The notes below the pieces were generated by a model. The model had not been told where the DNA came from, did not search any database, and was given only the letters and a program-made list of their open reading frames with translations. 64,000 nucleotides of DNA, taken from Salinibacterium sp. NK8237 (GTDB lineage: Bacteria; Actinomycetota; Actinomycetes; Actinomycetales; Microbacteriaceae). A program made the translations under genes and the position numbers. Below, in pieces: positions 34,479 through 42,739 of the stretch (position 1 is its first letter; the number at the start of each line of letters is the position of its first letter). The stretch is taken from NCBI RefSeq assembly GCF_015864955.1, contig NZ_JADYWE010000001.1:806001-870000 (forward strand), read 5' to 3'.

Positions 34479-35143
34479 AGAAAGCCCTCCTGCCCACCTT
34501 TGCTGCACTGGGCATCCTCGCTCTCGTCGCCGCCTTCGTCTTTGTGTACGTGACGGCGAAGAACGCCGATACCGAGACAGCAAGCACCACCACTTCGGGC
34601 TCTTCCGAACTCGCCTCCGCTGTAGCGAGCGACTCGAATTACGTTGACAATGTCGGCTCCGATGCGGTCACTATTGTCGAATTCCTCGACTTCGAATGTG
34701 GAGCCTGCGGTCAGTTCTACCCCTACGTCGAGGCGATGCGCGAAGTGTACGACGGAGATATCAACTACGTCGTTCGCTACTTCCCGCTGCCTAGCCACCT
34801 CAACTCGATGGATGCCGCCATCGCGGCCGAGGCTGCTGCCCAGCAGGGCGAGTTCGAGGCCATGTACCACCGCCTCTTCGAAACTCAGGGCGACTGGGCC
34901 GGCGGAACTCCCCCACAGACTGATGTCTTCCGTGCACTGGCTGAAGAAATCGGTCTCGACATGGATGCCTATGATGCCGCCGTTGCCGAACCCGCCACGC
35001 AGGCGCGTGTCGAGGCTGACTTCGACGCCGGTGTTGAGCTGGGCGTCAACAGCACTCCCACCTTCTTCGTGGACGACGAATACATCGAGACGAGTCGTCT
35101 TGAAAATCTGCCGGAGGCTGTTGACGCCGCGGTCAAGGGCTAA
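34475..35143 (+). CDS. Membrane-anchored DsbA-like thiol-disulfide oxidoreductase
   Basis: The protein has 222 residues. GTG 34475 overlaps the stop of the ATPase (GTGA). An N-terminal helix (LLPTFAALGILALVAAFVFVYV) anchors a thioredoxin-fold domain outside the cell. The active site is FECGACGQFYP (C-x-x-C) and the cis-Pro loop is NSTPTFFVD. The closest type is the DsbA_4/thioredoxin_4 group common in actinobacteria. It belongs to the metal operon and may repair or form disulfides damaged by thiophilic metals. Confidence 0.9.
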   Translation: MKKALLPTFAALGILALVAAFVFVYVTAKNADTETASTTTSGSSELASAVASDSNYVDNVGSDAVTIVEFLDFECGACGQFYPYVEAMREVYDGDINYVVRYFPLPSHLNSMDAAIAAEAAAQQGEFEAMYHRLFETQGDWAGGTPPQTDVFRALAEEIGLDMDAYDAAVAEPATQARVEADFDAGVELGVNSTPTFFVDDEYIETSRLENLPEAVDAAVKG

Positions 35144-35166
35144 TTGCACTCAGCGCCCAACGCTGC

Positions 35167-36411
35167 TTAGGTGTACCAACTTGGTTCTGGCACTTCGTTG
35201 AGCAGCACATACTGACCGACTTCGCGCTTCTTGTACGGCGCCGGGTCGTGCAGGCTGTGGGTGCGCAGGTTGCGCCAGAAAATATCGAGGCCCACTGAGT
35301 TGGCGGATGCCCGAGCACCCGTCAGCTCGAACACCTTCGTTGCGACCTCCAAGCCGTCGTCGCTGATGCGCAGCTTCCCGGCTGCAATGCGCACGGCGAT
35401 TTCCCCACGGCGGCGTTCGGTGAGCTCGGTGCGCGGCGCGTGAAGCACCGCACTGATTTCGGCGCCAACAGCATTGAGCAGGGCCTCATCCGCCCATAGC
35501 TTGGATTGCAACTCGCCATAGCCTTCGAGGATGTACCACTCCTCGCTCGCGTGAGCTTTGTTGTCACCGCCATAGGGCCAGGCGCGGCTCTTGGTGCGCG
35601 TGTACGACGACGCGGCTTCGATCGCTCCTTGCGCAATGCCGAGATAGAAATTCGCGAAGACCAACTGGATCGCTGGCACATTGAGAGTGCCGTAGGTGAG
35701 CGGCTGAAACTCTTTGTTCACGAACCCGAGGGCTGACGACCATCCGGTGCGCACGCCATTGATCTGCACGGAGCCGGATTCGGTCAGTCGTTGGCCCAGA
35801 TTGTCCCAGTCGCCGTTGAACACGATTGCTGGCTGGTCGGTCGGCACGATCGCAAAAACATGAGTGTCGGTTCCTTCGAGGATGCCCTCGAGCACGGTGA
35901 GATCCGAAACGACACCGCCTGTGGAGAACGACTTGTTGCCGGTGAAAACGATCTCGTCACCCTCATCGGTGACAAGCAAATCGGAATCGCGTGGATTTAC
36001 CGCACCACCAAAGAGGTAGTTGTTCTCGGTGTAGTGCTTTTCTACGGCGATGATCTGCTCGTCGGTGGCGACGAGGCGCGCCGCCCACGCCCAGAGGTAG
36101 TGGTAGCCGAGCAGTTGCCCGATTGAGCCGTCACCCCGCGCAATCGTGCGGATGACCTTGTAGGTGGTCTCCCACGCCTGCCCACCGCCGCCATGCTCGG
36201 TCGGCCCGAGCAGCGTAACGAGCCCTGAGCTCTTGAGAAGCGCCACTTCGGCGTGCGGCGGCTGGTTGGCGACATCTCGCTCAACGGCATCTGCCGCGAG
36301 GATGTCAGACACTTCTTGAGCGCGCTGAAGCCAGCCCTCTGGCGTGGTGGGGCGGGCGCTATCCGCCCAGCGATTCTCGATTGCAGTGGGTGTGGCAGTG
36401 AGATGTGGCAT
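35167..36411 (-). CDS. DszC/SfnB-like acyl-CoA dehydrogenase-fold flavin monooxygenase
   Basis: The protein has 414 residues with the acyl-CoA dehydrogenase fold: a helical N-terminus, a middle beta domain (FTGNKSFSTGGVVSDL) and a C-terminal helical bundle ending DPAPYKKREVGQYVL. The HDPAPYKKREVG stretch and overall pattern fit the SfnB/DszC group, which uses reduced flavin to oxygenate organosulfur compounds, not true acyl-CoA dehydrogenases. RBS GGAAAG precedes ATG 36411. No flavin reductase is next door. It is divergent from an MmyB-type regulator gene. The substrate is unknown; sulfur or sulfone scavenging is likely. Confidence 0.85.
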   Translation of the reverse strand: MPHLTATPTAIENRWADSARPTTPEGWLQRAQEVSDILAADAVERDVANQPPHAEVALLKSSGLVTLLGPTEHGGGGQAWETTYKVIRTIARGDGSIGQLLGYHYLWAWAARLVATDEQIIAVEKHYTENNYLFGGAVNPRDSDLLVTDEGDEIVFTGNKSFSTGGVVSDLTVLEGILEGTDTHVFAIVPTDQPAIVFNGDWDNLGQRLTESGSVQINGVRTGWSSALGFVNKEFQPLTYGTLNVPAIQLVFANFYLGIAQGAIEAASSYTRTKSRAWPYGGDNKAHASEEWYILEGYGELQSKLWADEALLNAVGAEISAVLHAPRTELTERRRGEIAVRIAAGKLRISDDGLEVATKVFELTGARASANSVGLDIFWRNLRTHSLHDPAPYKKREVGQYVLLNEVPEPSWYT

Positions 36412-36571
36412 GGTCGCTTTCCTTTGTGAGTCAGGGTTCCGGATGGGGTGTGAGCCCTATCTTGAGCCTCATCAGGACACACGTCGAGCATGTGTCTTCT
36501 CGCTACTTTCTGTTACGAATCGTGTACTAGATTCAGCACTGAGCACGCTGCCGAGAGCACGAGGAGACCCG

Positions 36572-37441
36572 ATGGCCCACGAGCCGAATCCGCTCGCCAG
36601 CTATCTGCGAGCGCGTCGGGATTCGCTGCAGCCCGCCGACGTTGGGCTGCCCGCCACGGCGGGCCGACGAGTGTCTGGGCTCCGTCGCGAAGAGGTCGCC
36701 GAACTCGCGGGCATCAGCGCCGATTACTACGTGCGTATCGAGCAGGGCCGCGATCAGCACCCCTCCGACCAAGTGCTCAGTGCGCTGGCGCGAGCGCTGC
36801 GCTTGGATGACGATGCGCGCGACTATTTCTTTCGACTAGCGCGCCCGGGGTCGCAAACGATGCGTTCGCATCCGCTGTCGGAGTCGGTACTGGGATTGCT
36901 CGACTACTGGTCGCACACCCCCGCCTACCTCTTTGATCGCAACCATGATGTGCTCGCCGCCAATCAGTTGATGCGCGCCCTCAGTCCCGAAGTGCAACCG
37001 GGGCACAATCAACTCATCGATGCCTTCGGCGGGTACGCCCGCGCGATCGAGGAGGAACAGCCTGCTGCAGTGCTGGAGGGCTGGGAGTCCATTCTCAACC
37101 AAATGCTCGCTGCACTTCGATTCTCAAGCGACCCCAACGATCCGCGGCTGCACGAGGTTGTCGGCTATTTGTCGACCACCTACCGAAGCTTTCGACCATT
37201 TTGGGCACGGCACGAAGCGAGACCTCATACGGGAGGCACACTCCACGTGCTCCTTGACCCCATCGGCTGGGTCGAATTTCGGTGGCAAGCCCTCGAAGTC
37301 TCGAATGCTCCCGGCCAATATCTCGTGACCTACCTAGTCGAGCCCGACACTCACGCTGCAGCCGCGATCGCGTACCTCGTGTCGATTCGACGGCCCGGGG
37401 CATCCGGCTTCCGTTCCGACCAGTTATCACCTGGCGCCTAA
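36572..37441 (+). CDS. HTH regulator with MmyB-like ligand domain
   Basis: The protein has 289 residues from ATG 36572, with GAGGAG in front. An XRE-type HTH lies at about 10-75 (RREEVAELAGISADYYVRIEQGRDQHPS), followed by an MmyB-like PAS-type domain containing PAYLFDRNHDVLAANQLMRAL and the terminal FR..W.. pattern. MmyB-type regulators bind fatty-acid-like ligands and usually control a neighbouring oxidoreductase. It is divergent from the SfnB/DszC-like gene, its likely target. Confidence 0.9.
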   Translation: MAHEPNPLASYLRARRDSLQPADVGLPATAGRRVSGLRREEVAELAGISADYYVRIEQGRDQHPSDQVLSALARALRLDDDARDYFFRLARPGSQTMRSHPLSESVLGLLDYWSHTPAYLFDRNHDVLAANQLMRALSPEVQPGHNQLIDAFGGYARAIEEEQPAAVLEGWESILNQMLAALRFSSDPNDPRLHEVVGYLSTTYRSFRPFWARHEARPHTGGTLHVLLDPIGWVEFRWQALEVSNAPGQYLVTYLVEPDTHAAAAIAYLVSIRRPGASGFRSDQLSPGA

Positions 37442-37463
37442 TTGCTTCTCGCGTGGAGCCTCG

Positions 37464-38027
37464 TCAGCCCTCACCGCAAGACGGAGAATTATGCGCAATG
37501 AGCGCTATCAGTGAATCGAGTTGCGACTGCGCGGCATCATCGGTCGTGCAGAACACGAGTAGATAGTCGTCGGTGTCTTCAGGGATTCTCACGAGGCTAT
37601 AGCCCAGGCCGAGCGTGCCTACGCGGGTATCAGTAAAGCTGACGGTGCCCGTCACCTGCGCTCCGATCGACTCTTTCGCCCACACTTCGGAAAACGTGTG
37701 ACTCTTGGCCGAGAGCTCACCCACTATCTCCCGAAATTCTCTGTCGCCCTCATGAAGCGCAAGCGAGTCGTTGAGCATCCCGGCGATCTGGGTTGCAGCC
37801 GCGGTGAAGGATGCCCCGCTGCGCTCGACAGTGGGCTCGAGAAAGGTGAAACGAGCGAGGTTCACGCCCCTCTCAAAACTGGCGGAGAGCGCTCGAGCGA
37901 GCGGGTTCGAGGCGAGCACCTCAAGATGCCGATCCAGCAGCACCGCTGGCACTTCGCGCCAGTCCCTAAGGTGCGCGCTCACCAGAGCACGTTGGCGCGC
38001 AATGGCGGGATCGAGATCTTCGTTCAT
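37464..38027 (-). CDS. Stand-alone MmyB-like ligand-binding domain without HTH
   Basis: The protein has 187 residues. Starting at ATG 38027 behind GGTGAG, it begins directly with the ligand domain (PAVLLDRHLEVLASNPLARAL) and lacks the DNA-binding half of its two neighbours. The frame does not extend into an HTH upstream. It may be a truncated regulator, or a ligand-binding modulator that dimerises with the full-length protein encoded just upstream at 38093-38953. It reads as an intact gene. Confidence 0.8.
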   Translation of the reverse strand: MNEDLDPAIARQRALVSAHLRDWREVPAVLLDRHLEVLASNPLARALSASFERGVNLARFTFLEPTVERSGASFTAAATQIAGMLNDSLALHEGDREFREIVGELSAKSHTFSEVWAKESIGAQVTGTVSFTDTRVGTLGLGYSLVRIPEDTDDYLLVFCTTDDAAQSQLDSLIALIAHNSPSCGEG

Positions 38028-38092
38028 GTGCTCACCGTAGGGCGCGACGGTCGCGGCAGCCTAGCCCCGGTGGGGCCACCCACCACGGCGAT

Positions 38093-38953
38093 TTAGCGCG
38101 TTGGTGCGTCTGGCTCGCTAAAGCGTGTCGGGGTAACGCCTAGCCCAGTACCGCGAGCGGCGAGGTACGCGAGAGCGGAGGCGGCGGGCGATCCGGGGGT
38201 GGGAAAAACCACCATCAGCTCGTAGCCAAAATGCACCGGCAGCGAGAAAAGTTGGATGTTGAGTTCCACTTCCCCGACGCCCTCAATCGGCACACGAAAC
38301 GTCCTGTCGCTAAACGGTCGAGCGTCATGGCGCGCCCAACAGCGAGCAAACTCAGGCTGTTCACGCAGCAGCTGAGCGACGATCTCTTGCCGACGCGGAT
38401 CCGTCGGATCACTGTAGAAGCGAAGCGCCGCAACGTGATCAGAGACGAGACCGCTCCAATCAGGATGCCGCGTGCGAGCACCAGGCAAGAAGGTGTTGAG
38501 CATGAGGTTCATGCCGACCTGAAAACTCTCGGGAACAAGAGCTCGTGCCAGTGAATTGCTGGCGACAATGTCGCGGTTAGGGTCGAGAACGAGAGCGGGG
38601 CTATCTGGCCACTGTTCGAGCAGACGGCCGGTGATGGCATCAGGCAATGGCCCCGCTGCTTGCGGTCGAGGCGCTTGAGGTGTTGCCAACCGAACGAGGT
38701 AGCGGACAGCAAATTCGTCGAGTTGAAGCGCTCGCGCGAGCGCACTGATCACTTGCATCGACGGGCGATTATCTCGGCCCTGTTCGAGCCGAACGTAGTA
38801 TTCGCGGCTGATGCCCGCGAGCGCGGCGACTTCGTCACGACGTAGCCCGGCGACACGGCGCTGAGGGTCAGCCGGCAACCCTACTTGCTCGGGCGTGAGC
38901 ACTCCGCGGCGAGCGCACAAGTACTCACCAAGCGCACCCTGTTGATCGGCCAC
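38093..38953 (-). CDS. HTH regulator with MmyB-like ligand domain, second copy
   Basis: The protein has 286 residues from GTG 38953. The HTH reads RRDEVAALAGISREYYVRLEQGRDNRPS and the ligand domain ALVLDPNRDIVASNSLARAL, homologous to the product at 36572-37441. It is divergent from the alpha/beta hydrolase gene at 39104, which it may control. The HTH-less MmyB protein lies 65 bases downstream on the same strand. Confidence 0.9.
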   Translation of the reverse strand: MADQQGALGEYLCARRGVLTPEQVGLPADPQRRVAGLRRDEVAALAGISREYYVRLEQGRDNRPSMQVISALARALQLDEFAVRYLVRLATPQAPRPQAAGPLPDAITGRLLEQWPDSPALVLDPNRDIVASNSLARALVPESFQVGMNLMLNTFLPGARTRHPDWSGLVSDHVAALRFYSDPTDPRRQEIVAQLLREQPEFARCWARHDARPFSDRTFRVPIEGVGEVELNIQLFSLPVHFGYELMVVFPTPGSPAASALAYLAARGTGLGVTPTRFSEPDAPTR

Positions 38954-39103
38954 GAGGGGTCCTTTCCCAATTCCCGCACTAGTAAATCTAGTCCGATGCG
39001 GGCCTCAGCGGGTATCTGACTAGGACTCGTGGGGGCACGCGCGACAGCGATTGGCTTTCTAGCCTGAGACAGAGTTCTCCCCACCACTTGAAAGGAACCC
39101 GCA

Positions 39104-39925
39104 ATGCCCTACTTCACCACCTCCGATGGAACCGAGATTTACTACACCGATCAGGGTGCCGGTCAGCCGGTACTACTGAGCCACGGCTGGCCTCTCTCTT
39201 CGGATGCCTGGCAAGTCGAAATCAAACTGCTCGCCGACAACGGCTACCGCGCTATCGCGCACGATCGCCGCGGACACGGTCGCTCCTCAAAGACGTACAC
39301 CGGCAACGACATGGATACCTATGCTCGCGACCTCGCTGAGCTCGTCGAACACCTCGACCTCAGCAACCTTGTCGTCATTGGTCACTCAACAGGCGGCGGT
39401 GAAGTGGTGCGCTACGCCGCTCAGCACGCCAACGGCCGCGTCGCGAAGGTCATCACTGCCGGTGCCGTGCCGCCGCAGATGGTGGTCAGCGACACCAACC
39501 CCGATGGCTTGCCCATGGAAGCCTTTGATGGCATCCGTGCGGGTGTATTGAAGGATGCGTCGCAGTTCTACATTGATCTGACCGAGGCATTCTTCGGCGC
39601 CAACCGTGAAGGCTCCGCCGTGTCAGAGGGCGCTAAGCGCGAGTTTTGGCGTCAGGGCATGAACGTCAATCTGGCCGCTGCCTACGATTGCGTGAAGGCA
39701 TTCTCTGAAACCGACTTCACCGAAGACCTCAAGGCAATGGATGTTCCTATCCTGCTCGCGCACGGCGACGACGATCAGATTGTGCCCATCGACGATGCCG
39801 CCCACAAGGCCGCAGCGCTCGTGAAGCACGGAACACTCAAGGTGTACGCGGGAGCGCCCCACGGCATCTACGGCGACTACCAGGAGCAACTCGGCCGCGA
39901 CATCCTCGAGTTCATCGCGGAGTAA
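39104..39925 (+). CDS. Alpha/beta hydrolase (cofactor-free haloperoxidase/esterase group)
   Basis: The protein has 273 residues, starting at ATG 39104 after AAAGGAA. The nucleophile elbow is GHSTGGGE (Ser 95), with the oxyanion region LLSHGWPLSSDAW, acid in HGDDDQIVP and His in GAPHGIY. These are hallmarks of the perhydrolase/non-heme chloroperoxidase family, esterases with side perhydrolase activity. It is cytoplasmic. It is divergent from an MmyB-type regulator. Confidence 0.93.
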   Translation: MPYFTTSDGTEIYYTDQGAGQPVLLSHGWPLSSDAWQVEIKLLADNGYRAIAHDRRGHGRSSKTYTGNDMDTYARDLAELVEHLDLSNLVVIGHSTGGGEVVRYAAQHANGRVAKVITAGAVPPQMVVSDTNPDGLPMEAFDGIRAGVLKDASQFYIDLTEAFFGANREGSAVSEGAKREFWRQGMNVNLAAAYDCVKAFSETDFTEDLKAMDVPILLAHGDDDQIVPIDDAAHKAAALVKHGTLKVYAGAPHGIYGDYQEQLGRDILEFIAE

Positions 39926-39936
39926 GCACGTTCAGT

Positions 39937-39984
39937 GTGATCGGCGCTGTGCGTGATTGGCGTTCAGCGTGATTGGCGCTTAGC
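39937..39984. repeat. Three tandem 16-bp units just behind a stop codon
   Basis: Units 39937-39952, 39953-39968 and 39969-39984 share GTGATTGGCG with small changes; half a unit precedes them. They start 11 bases after the hydrolase stop and run into the end of the small gene at 39964-40164. Confidence 0.75.
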
Positions 39985-40164
39985 TCGCCAACGTTGCCAC
40001 GACTCACGCACCCGTCGACGGGTTCGCTTCCAGAATGCTCGGGAGCGAGCCCGAGAGGCTGCGTGACGTTCGGCCTCCATTTGTTTTTCTTGAAGAAAGA
40101 GTTTGGCTCCGGCCTCGTTGCGGGCACGAACCCACTGACCGTTGCTGCCCATAAACATTTGCAT
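39964..40164 (-). CDS. Small basic hypothetical protein
   Basis: The protein has about 66 residues from ATG 40164 (a GTG codon precedes it, and ATGs at 40158 and 40152 are alternatives). It starts MQMFMGSNGQWVRARNEAG, then a charged helix rich in Arg and Trp (SRAFWKRTRRRVRESWQRWRAK). Codon use resembles neighbouring genes, which is the main reason to call it. No known domain is seen. The ribosome binding site is weak. Confidence 0.5.
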   Translation of the reverse strand: MQMFMGSNGQWVRARNEAGAKLFLQEKQMEAERHAASRARSRAFWKRTRRRVRESWQRWRAKRQSR

Positions 40165-40277
40165 CACATCCCGACTGCGCTGGAGTTAGGCACCCCTCCA
40201 CCGTAACGAGAATTCATCACGAAGCAAGGCCCTCGGTGGCCGGACGGTTCTCCCCAGCCAGCTCAACGCTGACTTCC

Positions 40278-40295
40278 GCGGTACCGCGGTACCGC
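40278..40295. repeat. Perfect 18-bp palindrome
   Basis: GCGGTACCGCGGTACCGC is its own reverse complement, made of two overlapping GCGGTACCGC units. It lies in the 225-bp gene-free stretch between the small gene and the tRNA terminator. It could be a binding site for a dimeric protein or a cruciform; no flanking gene claims it. Confidence 0.6.
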
Positions 40296-40343
40296 ACGAT
40301 CACGGCGGATTCGCCCCCTGAATTGGGTGTCCCGTTAACGACG

Positions 40344-40381
40344 AAATCCCGATCTTGTTCACACGAACAAGACCGGGATTT
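40344..40381 (-). terminator. Terminator of tRNA-Glu
   Basis: Seventeen-base arms (40344-40360 and 40365-40381) with a 4-nt loop. The single mismatch becomes a G-U pair only in the minus-strand RNA, so the hairpin is built for the tRNA transcript, which ends at 40390. Confidence 0.8.
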
Positions 40382-40389
40382 TGCTACTG

Positions 40390-40462
40390 TGACCCCAGCG
40401 GGATTCGAACCCGCGTTACCGCCGTGAGAGGGCGGCGTACTAGGCCTCTGTACGATGGGGCC
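40390..40462 (-). tRNA. tRNA-Glu (anticodon CTC)
   Basis: The 73-nt minus-strand sequence folds as a tRNA: acceptor GGCCCCA/TGGGGTC, D stem GTAC/GTAC, anticodon stem CCGCC/GGCGG with loop CTCTCAC (anticodon CTC), T stem GCGGG/CCCGC with loop TTCGAAT, discriminator A. CCA is not encoded. Confidence 0.97.
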
Positions 40463-40542
40463 GTCACAACAACTAGAAAAGTATGCCACACCTTTTGGGC
40501 TACTTTTCCCACTTCTGCCGATTTATTATCACTGGATCATTC

Positions 40543-41010
40543 TTGACTGCTTTTACGCGCGCTGCCGCCACCACTTTTATCACCGTCGCAGCCGCCGTTG
40601 CCCTTACGGGATGTTCGCTTCTCTCTCCCGAAGTTCCTCGCGGCGACGACGGCCAGGTACTCGAGCCGGCCGTGATCGGTTCCACTCAACTGCTTGTCGA
40701 TGACTGCTTCACCTTTGTGGACGGCAGCGACCTCAGCGAAGCCGAAGTGACCCCTTGCACAACAGAGCACACTCACATTGTGATCGGTAAGGGCGAGCTC
40801 GAAAAGAGCGCCATCTCTGAAGCTGGCGGACTACAGAATGCCGTGTCGTCAGCGTGCTCCGAAACCTTTAGCGCGTTCAAAGAGACAGTGGCTGATGGCG
40901 CAGCGCGCCCCGACCAAGAATTCATCATCTCCGAACACTCCACCGACGACGACGTGCTCGTTACGGACTACGCCTGCATTGCCACCGACGCCGCGACGCC
41001 GCCAGCCTAA
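40543..41010 (+). CDS. Secreted lipoprotein, septum-formation-like domain
   Basis: From TTG 40543 the protein has 155 residues; the frame also allows ATG 40483, but that lies in the likely tRNA promoter. Signal peptide and lipobox: TRAAATTFITVAAAVALTGC. The mature domain has two Cys in VDDCFTFVDG and VTPCTTEHTH and a later pair, like Septum_form-type domains of actinobacterial lipoproteins. Its role is not known. It lies in tail-to-tail orientation with the lipid kinase gene. Confidence 0.8.
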   Translation: MTAFTRAAATTFITVAAAVALTGCSLLSPEVPRGDDGQVLEPAVIGSTQLLVDDCFTFVDGSDLSEAEVTPCTTEHTHIVIGKGELEKSAISEAGGLQNAVSSACSETFSAFKETVADGAARPDQEFIISEHSTDDDVLVTDYACIATDAATPPA

Positions 41011-41040
41011 GCGCACAACACAAAGAAAAACCGTGCCGCG

Positions 41041-41973
41041 CTAGGGCCGCTGGTCCAGAATATTCAGCACTCCCGCAACCATCTTGATATCGATGGGCAG
41101 CGCGGCGAAGCGCTCACCATCGGCGTACGCCATGATGTCGTCAGATTCGATACGAATGTTTTTCGCCCGATACACCGTCACGCGCGGGTCAGTCAGGTGC
41201 TTGCCACTGAAGACGCGCGGAAAGACGCGTAAGAAAGCCAACCGCGACAACGCTTCAACGACGAGAACGTCGGCGAGGCCGTCATCCAGAATCGCATCAG
41301 GCGTCACCTTCATGCCGCCACCAAGCGAAACGTTGTTTCCCACACTGATAAGAGCTCCCGAAGTTTCGATGACCGTGTCATCGAGGGTGAGCTTGTAATG
41401 GATGGGGCGCAACCGCAGCAATTCGATCAGAAGCGCAATGGTGTAGCGGCTCGCGCCGCGCGGCCACGACATGAGGTTCGCACGCTCGTTGACGATCGCG
41501 TCGAACCCCGCTGAAAGCACGCACGCAAACCAACGAGTGGCAGCGGAACCGGTGGCGTCGTCCATGTAGGTCACCCGGCCGGCGTCGATGGCTCGCATCG
41601 GCCTCGCGAGGCCGCGCACAATACTCGCGACAGCGGCATCCACATCAGAAAGCGGGATGCCGAGCCCGCGCGCCATGTCATTGCCGGTGCCCGAGGGGAT
41701 GATTCCCAACGGAACCTTCGTCTTGGCCACCAGATTTGTACCCAAGTTGACCATTCCGTCGCCGCCAACAACGAGCAAAGCGTCCGGCTTTTTAGCGACA
41801 GCTTTTCGTCCGCGCTTCAACAGCAGAGCGAAGTTGGGCTGTTCCAGGGCAGTCACGTCATGCCCGAGCGCACGAAGCGCTTCGACAGCTCGAGGACCCA
41901 CATTTTTGCCACGGCCAAACGATGCTGTGGGATTGATCGCGACAACAAGACGCAGCGGTTTGATCGACTCCAC
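41041..41973 (-). CDS. YegS/DgkB-type diacylglycerol or sphingosine kinase family lipid kinase
   Basis: The protein has 310 residues from GTG 41973. Signature motifs: AINPTASFGRG, VVGGDGMVN (GGDG nucleotide site), IIPSGTGNDMARGLG, and ISVGNNVSLGGGM. It should phosphorylate a lipid alcohol such as diacylglycerol using ATP at the inner membrane face. It is a single gene with a start 56 bases from a divergent MBL hydrolase gene. Confidence 0.93.
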   Translation of the reverse strand: MESIKPLRLVVAINPTASFGRGKNVGPRAVEALRALGHDVTALEQPNFALLLKRGRKAVAKKPDALLVVGGDGMVNLGTNLVAKTKVPLGIIPSGTGNDMARGLGIPLSDVDAAVASIVRGLARPMRAIDAGRVTYMDDATGSAATRWFACVLSAGFDAIVNERANLMSWPRGASRYTIALLIELLRLRPIHYKLTLDDTVIETSGALISVGNNVSLGGGMKVTPDAILDDGLADVLVVEALSRLAFLRVFPRVFSGKHLTDPRVTVYRAKNIRIESDDIMAYADGERFAALPIDIKMVAGVLNILDQRP

Positions 41974-42029
41974 ACTTCAGTATGTCGCACAGTCTCGCAT
42001 TGAGTGCACCACACGCTTAAGGTCGAACC

Positions 42030-42665
42030 ATGAAGGTCACCAAGTATGAGCATGCCTGCCTCGTTCTCGAACACCATAATGAACGCCTCGTCATTGACCC
42101 CGGTGGGTTTACCGAGCCACTTCCGGTGCTCGACAACGTGACCGCCATCGTGATCACTCACCAACACCCCGACCACTGGACCGACGAACACCTTGCGCGC
42201 CTTCTCGACAACAATCCCGACGCGCCCATCTTCGGCCCTGCCGGTGTCACGGCCGCTGCCACTAACTGGAACATCACGACCGTCGTTGACGGCGCGAGCG
42301 AAACCGTGGGGGCCTGGACACTGGAGTTCTTCGGCGGCGAGCATGCCGTCATCCATCCCTCGATCCCCATGATCGACAACCTCGGAGTGCTCGTAAACGG
42401 CGAGTTTTGGTACGGCGGCGACTCCTTCACCGTGCCACCCAAGCCTGTGGTGAGCGCCGCTATCCCGGCTGGTGCGCCGTGGCTGAAGATCAGTGAGGTC
42501 ATGGATTACGTGACCGAGCTGGCCCCGAAGCGTGCGATTCAGACGCACGATGCCGTGCTCTCCGACAAGGGACTTGCCCTCTCGGCCGCCAGAATTACGG
42601 ATGCCATGGCTGGCTACGGTGGCGAACTGACGGTTCTGCAGCCGGGCGAATCCATCACGCTCTAG
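42030..42665 (+). CDS. Metallo-beta-lactamase fold hydrolase (UlaG-like)
   Basis: This is a 211-residue protein with the metal motif THQHPDHWT (HxHxDH) near residue 45 and a second His/Asp set in GGEHAV and YGGDSF. The compact length and beginning KVTKYEHACLVLE match the MBL-fold group related to UlaG. Zinc-dependent hydrolysis of an unknown ester or phosphodiester is expected. It is not clearly linked to its neighbours. Confidence 0.9.
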   Translation: MKVTKYEHACLVLEHHNERLVIDPGGFTEPLPVLDNVTAIVITHQHPDHWTDEHLARLLDNNPDAPIFGPAGVTAAATNWNITTVVDGASETVGAWTLEFFGGEHAVIHPSIPMIDNLGVLVNGEFWYGGDSFTVPPKPVVSAAIPAGAPWLKISEVMDYVTELAPKRAIQTHDAVLSDKGLALSAARITDAMAGYGGELTVLQPGESITL

Positions 42666-42714
42666 TCAGCGTGGAGCTCTAAGCACTCTCCCAGCTTTTT
42701 GCAGTTGTGCATTT

Positions 42715-42729
42715 TTGCAGTCTCTGCAA
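42715..42729 (+). promoter_or_regulatory. TetR operator candidate
   Basis: TTGCAG-TCT-CTGCAA is a perfect 6-bp inverted repeat 10 bases before the TetR start, inside an A/T-rich stretch that also holds a second TTTTTGCAG copy at 42696-42704. It is a natural autoregulatory site for the TetR/exporter pair. Confidence 0.5.
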
Positions 42730-42739
42730 TTATTGCTGA

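Noticed and set aside
40236..40489. Small frames across the tRNA-Glu region on both strands
   Set aside because: They cover a perfectly folding tRNA and its terminator, so they are not coding.
41853..42548. Minus-strand 231-residue frame over the MBL hydrolase
   Set aside because: Overlaps two real genes (lipid kinase start and MBL hydrolase) and lacks any motif.
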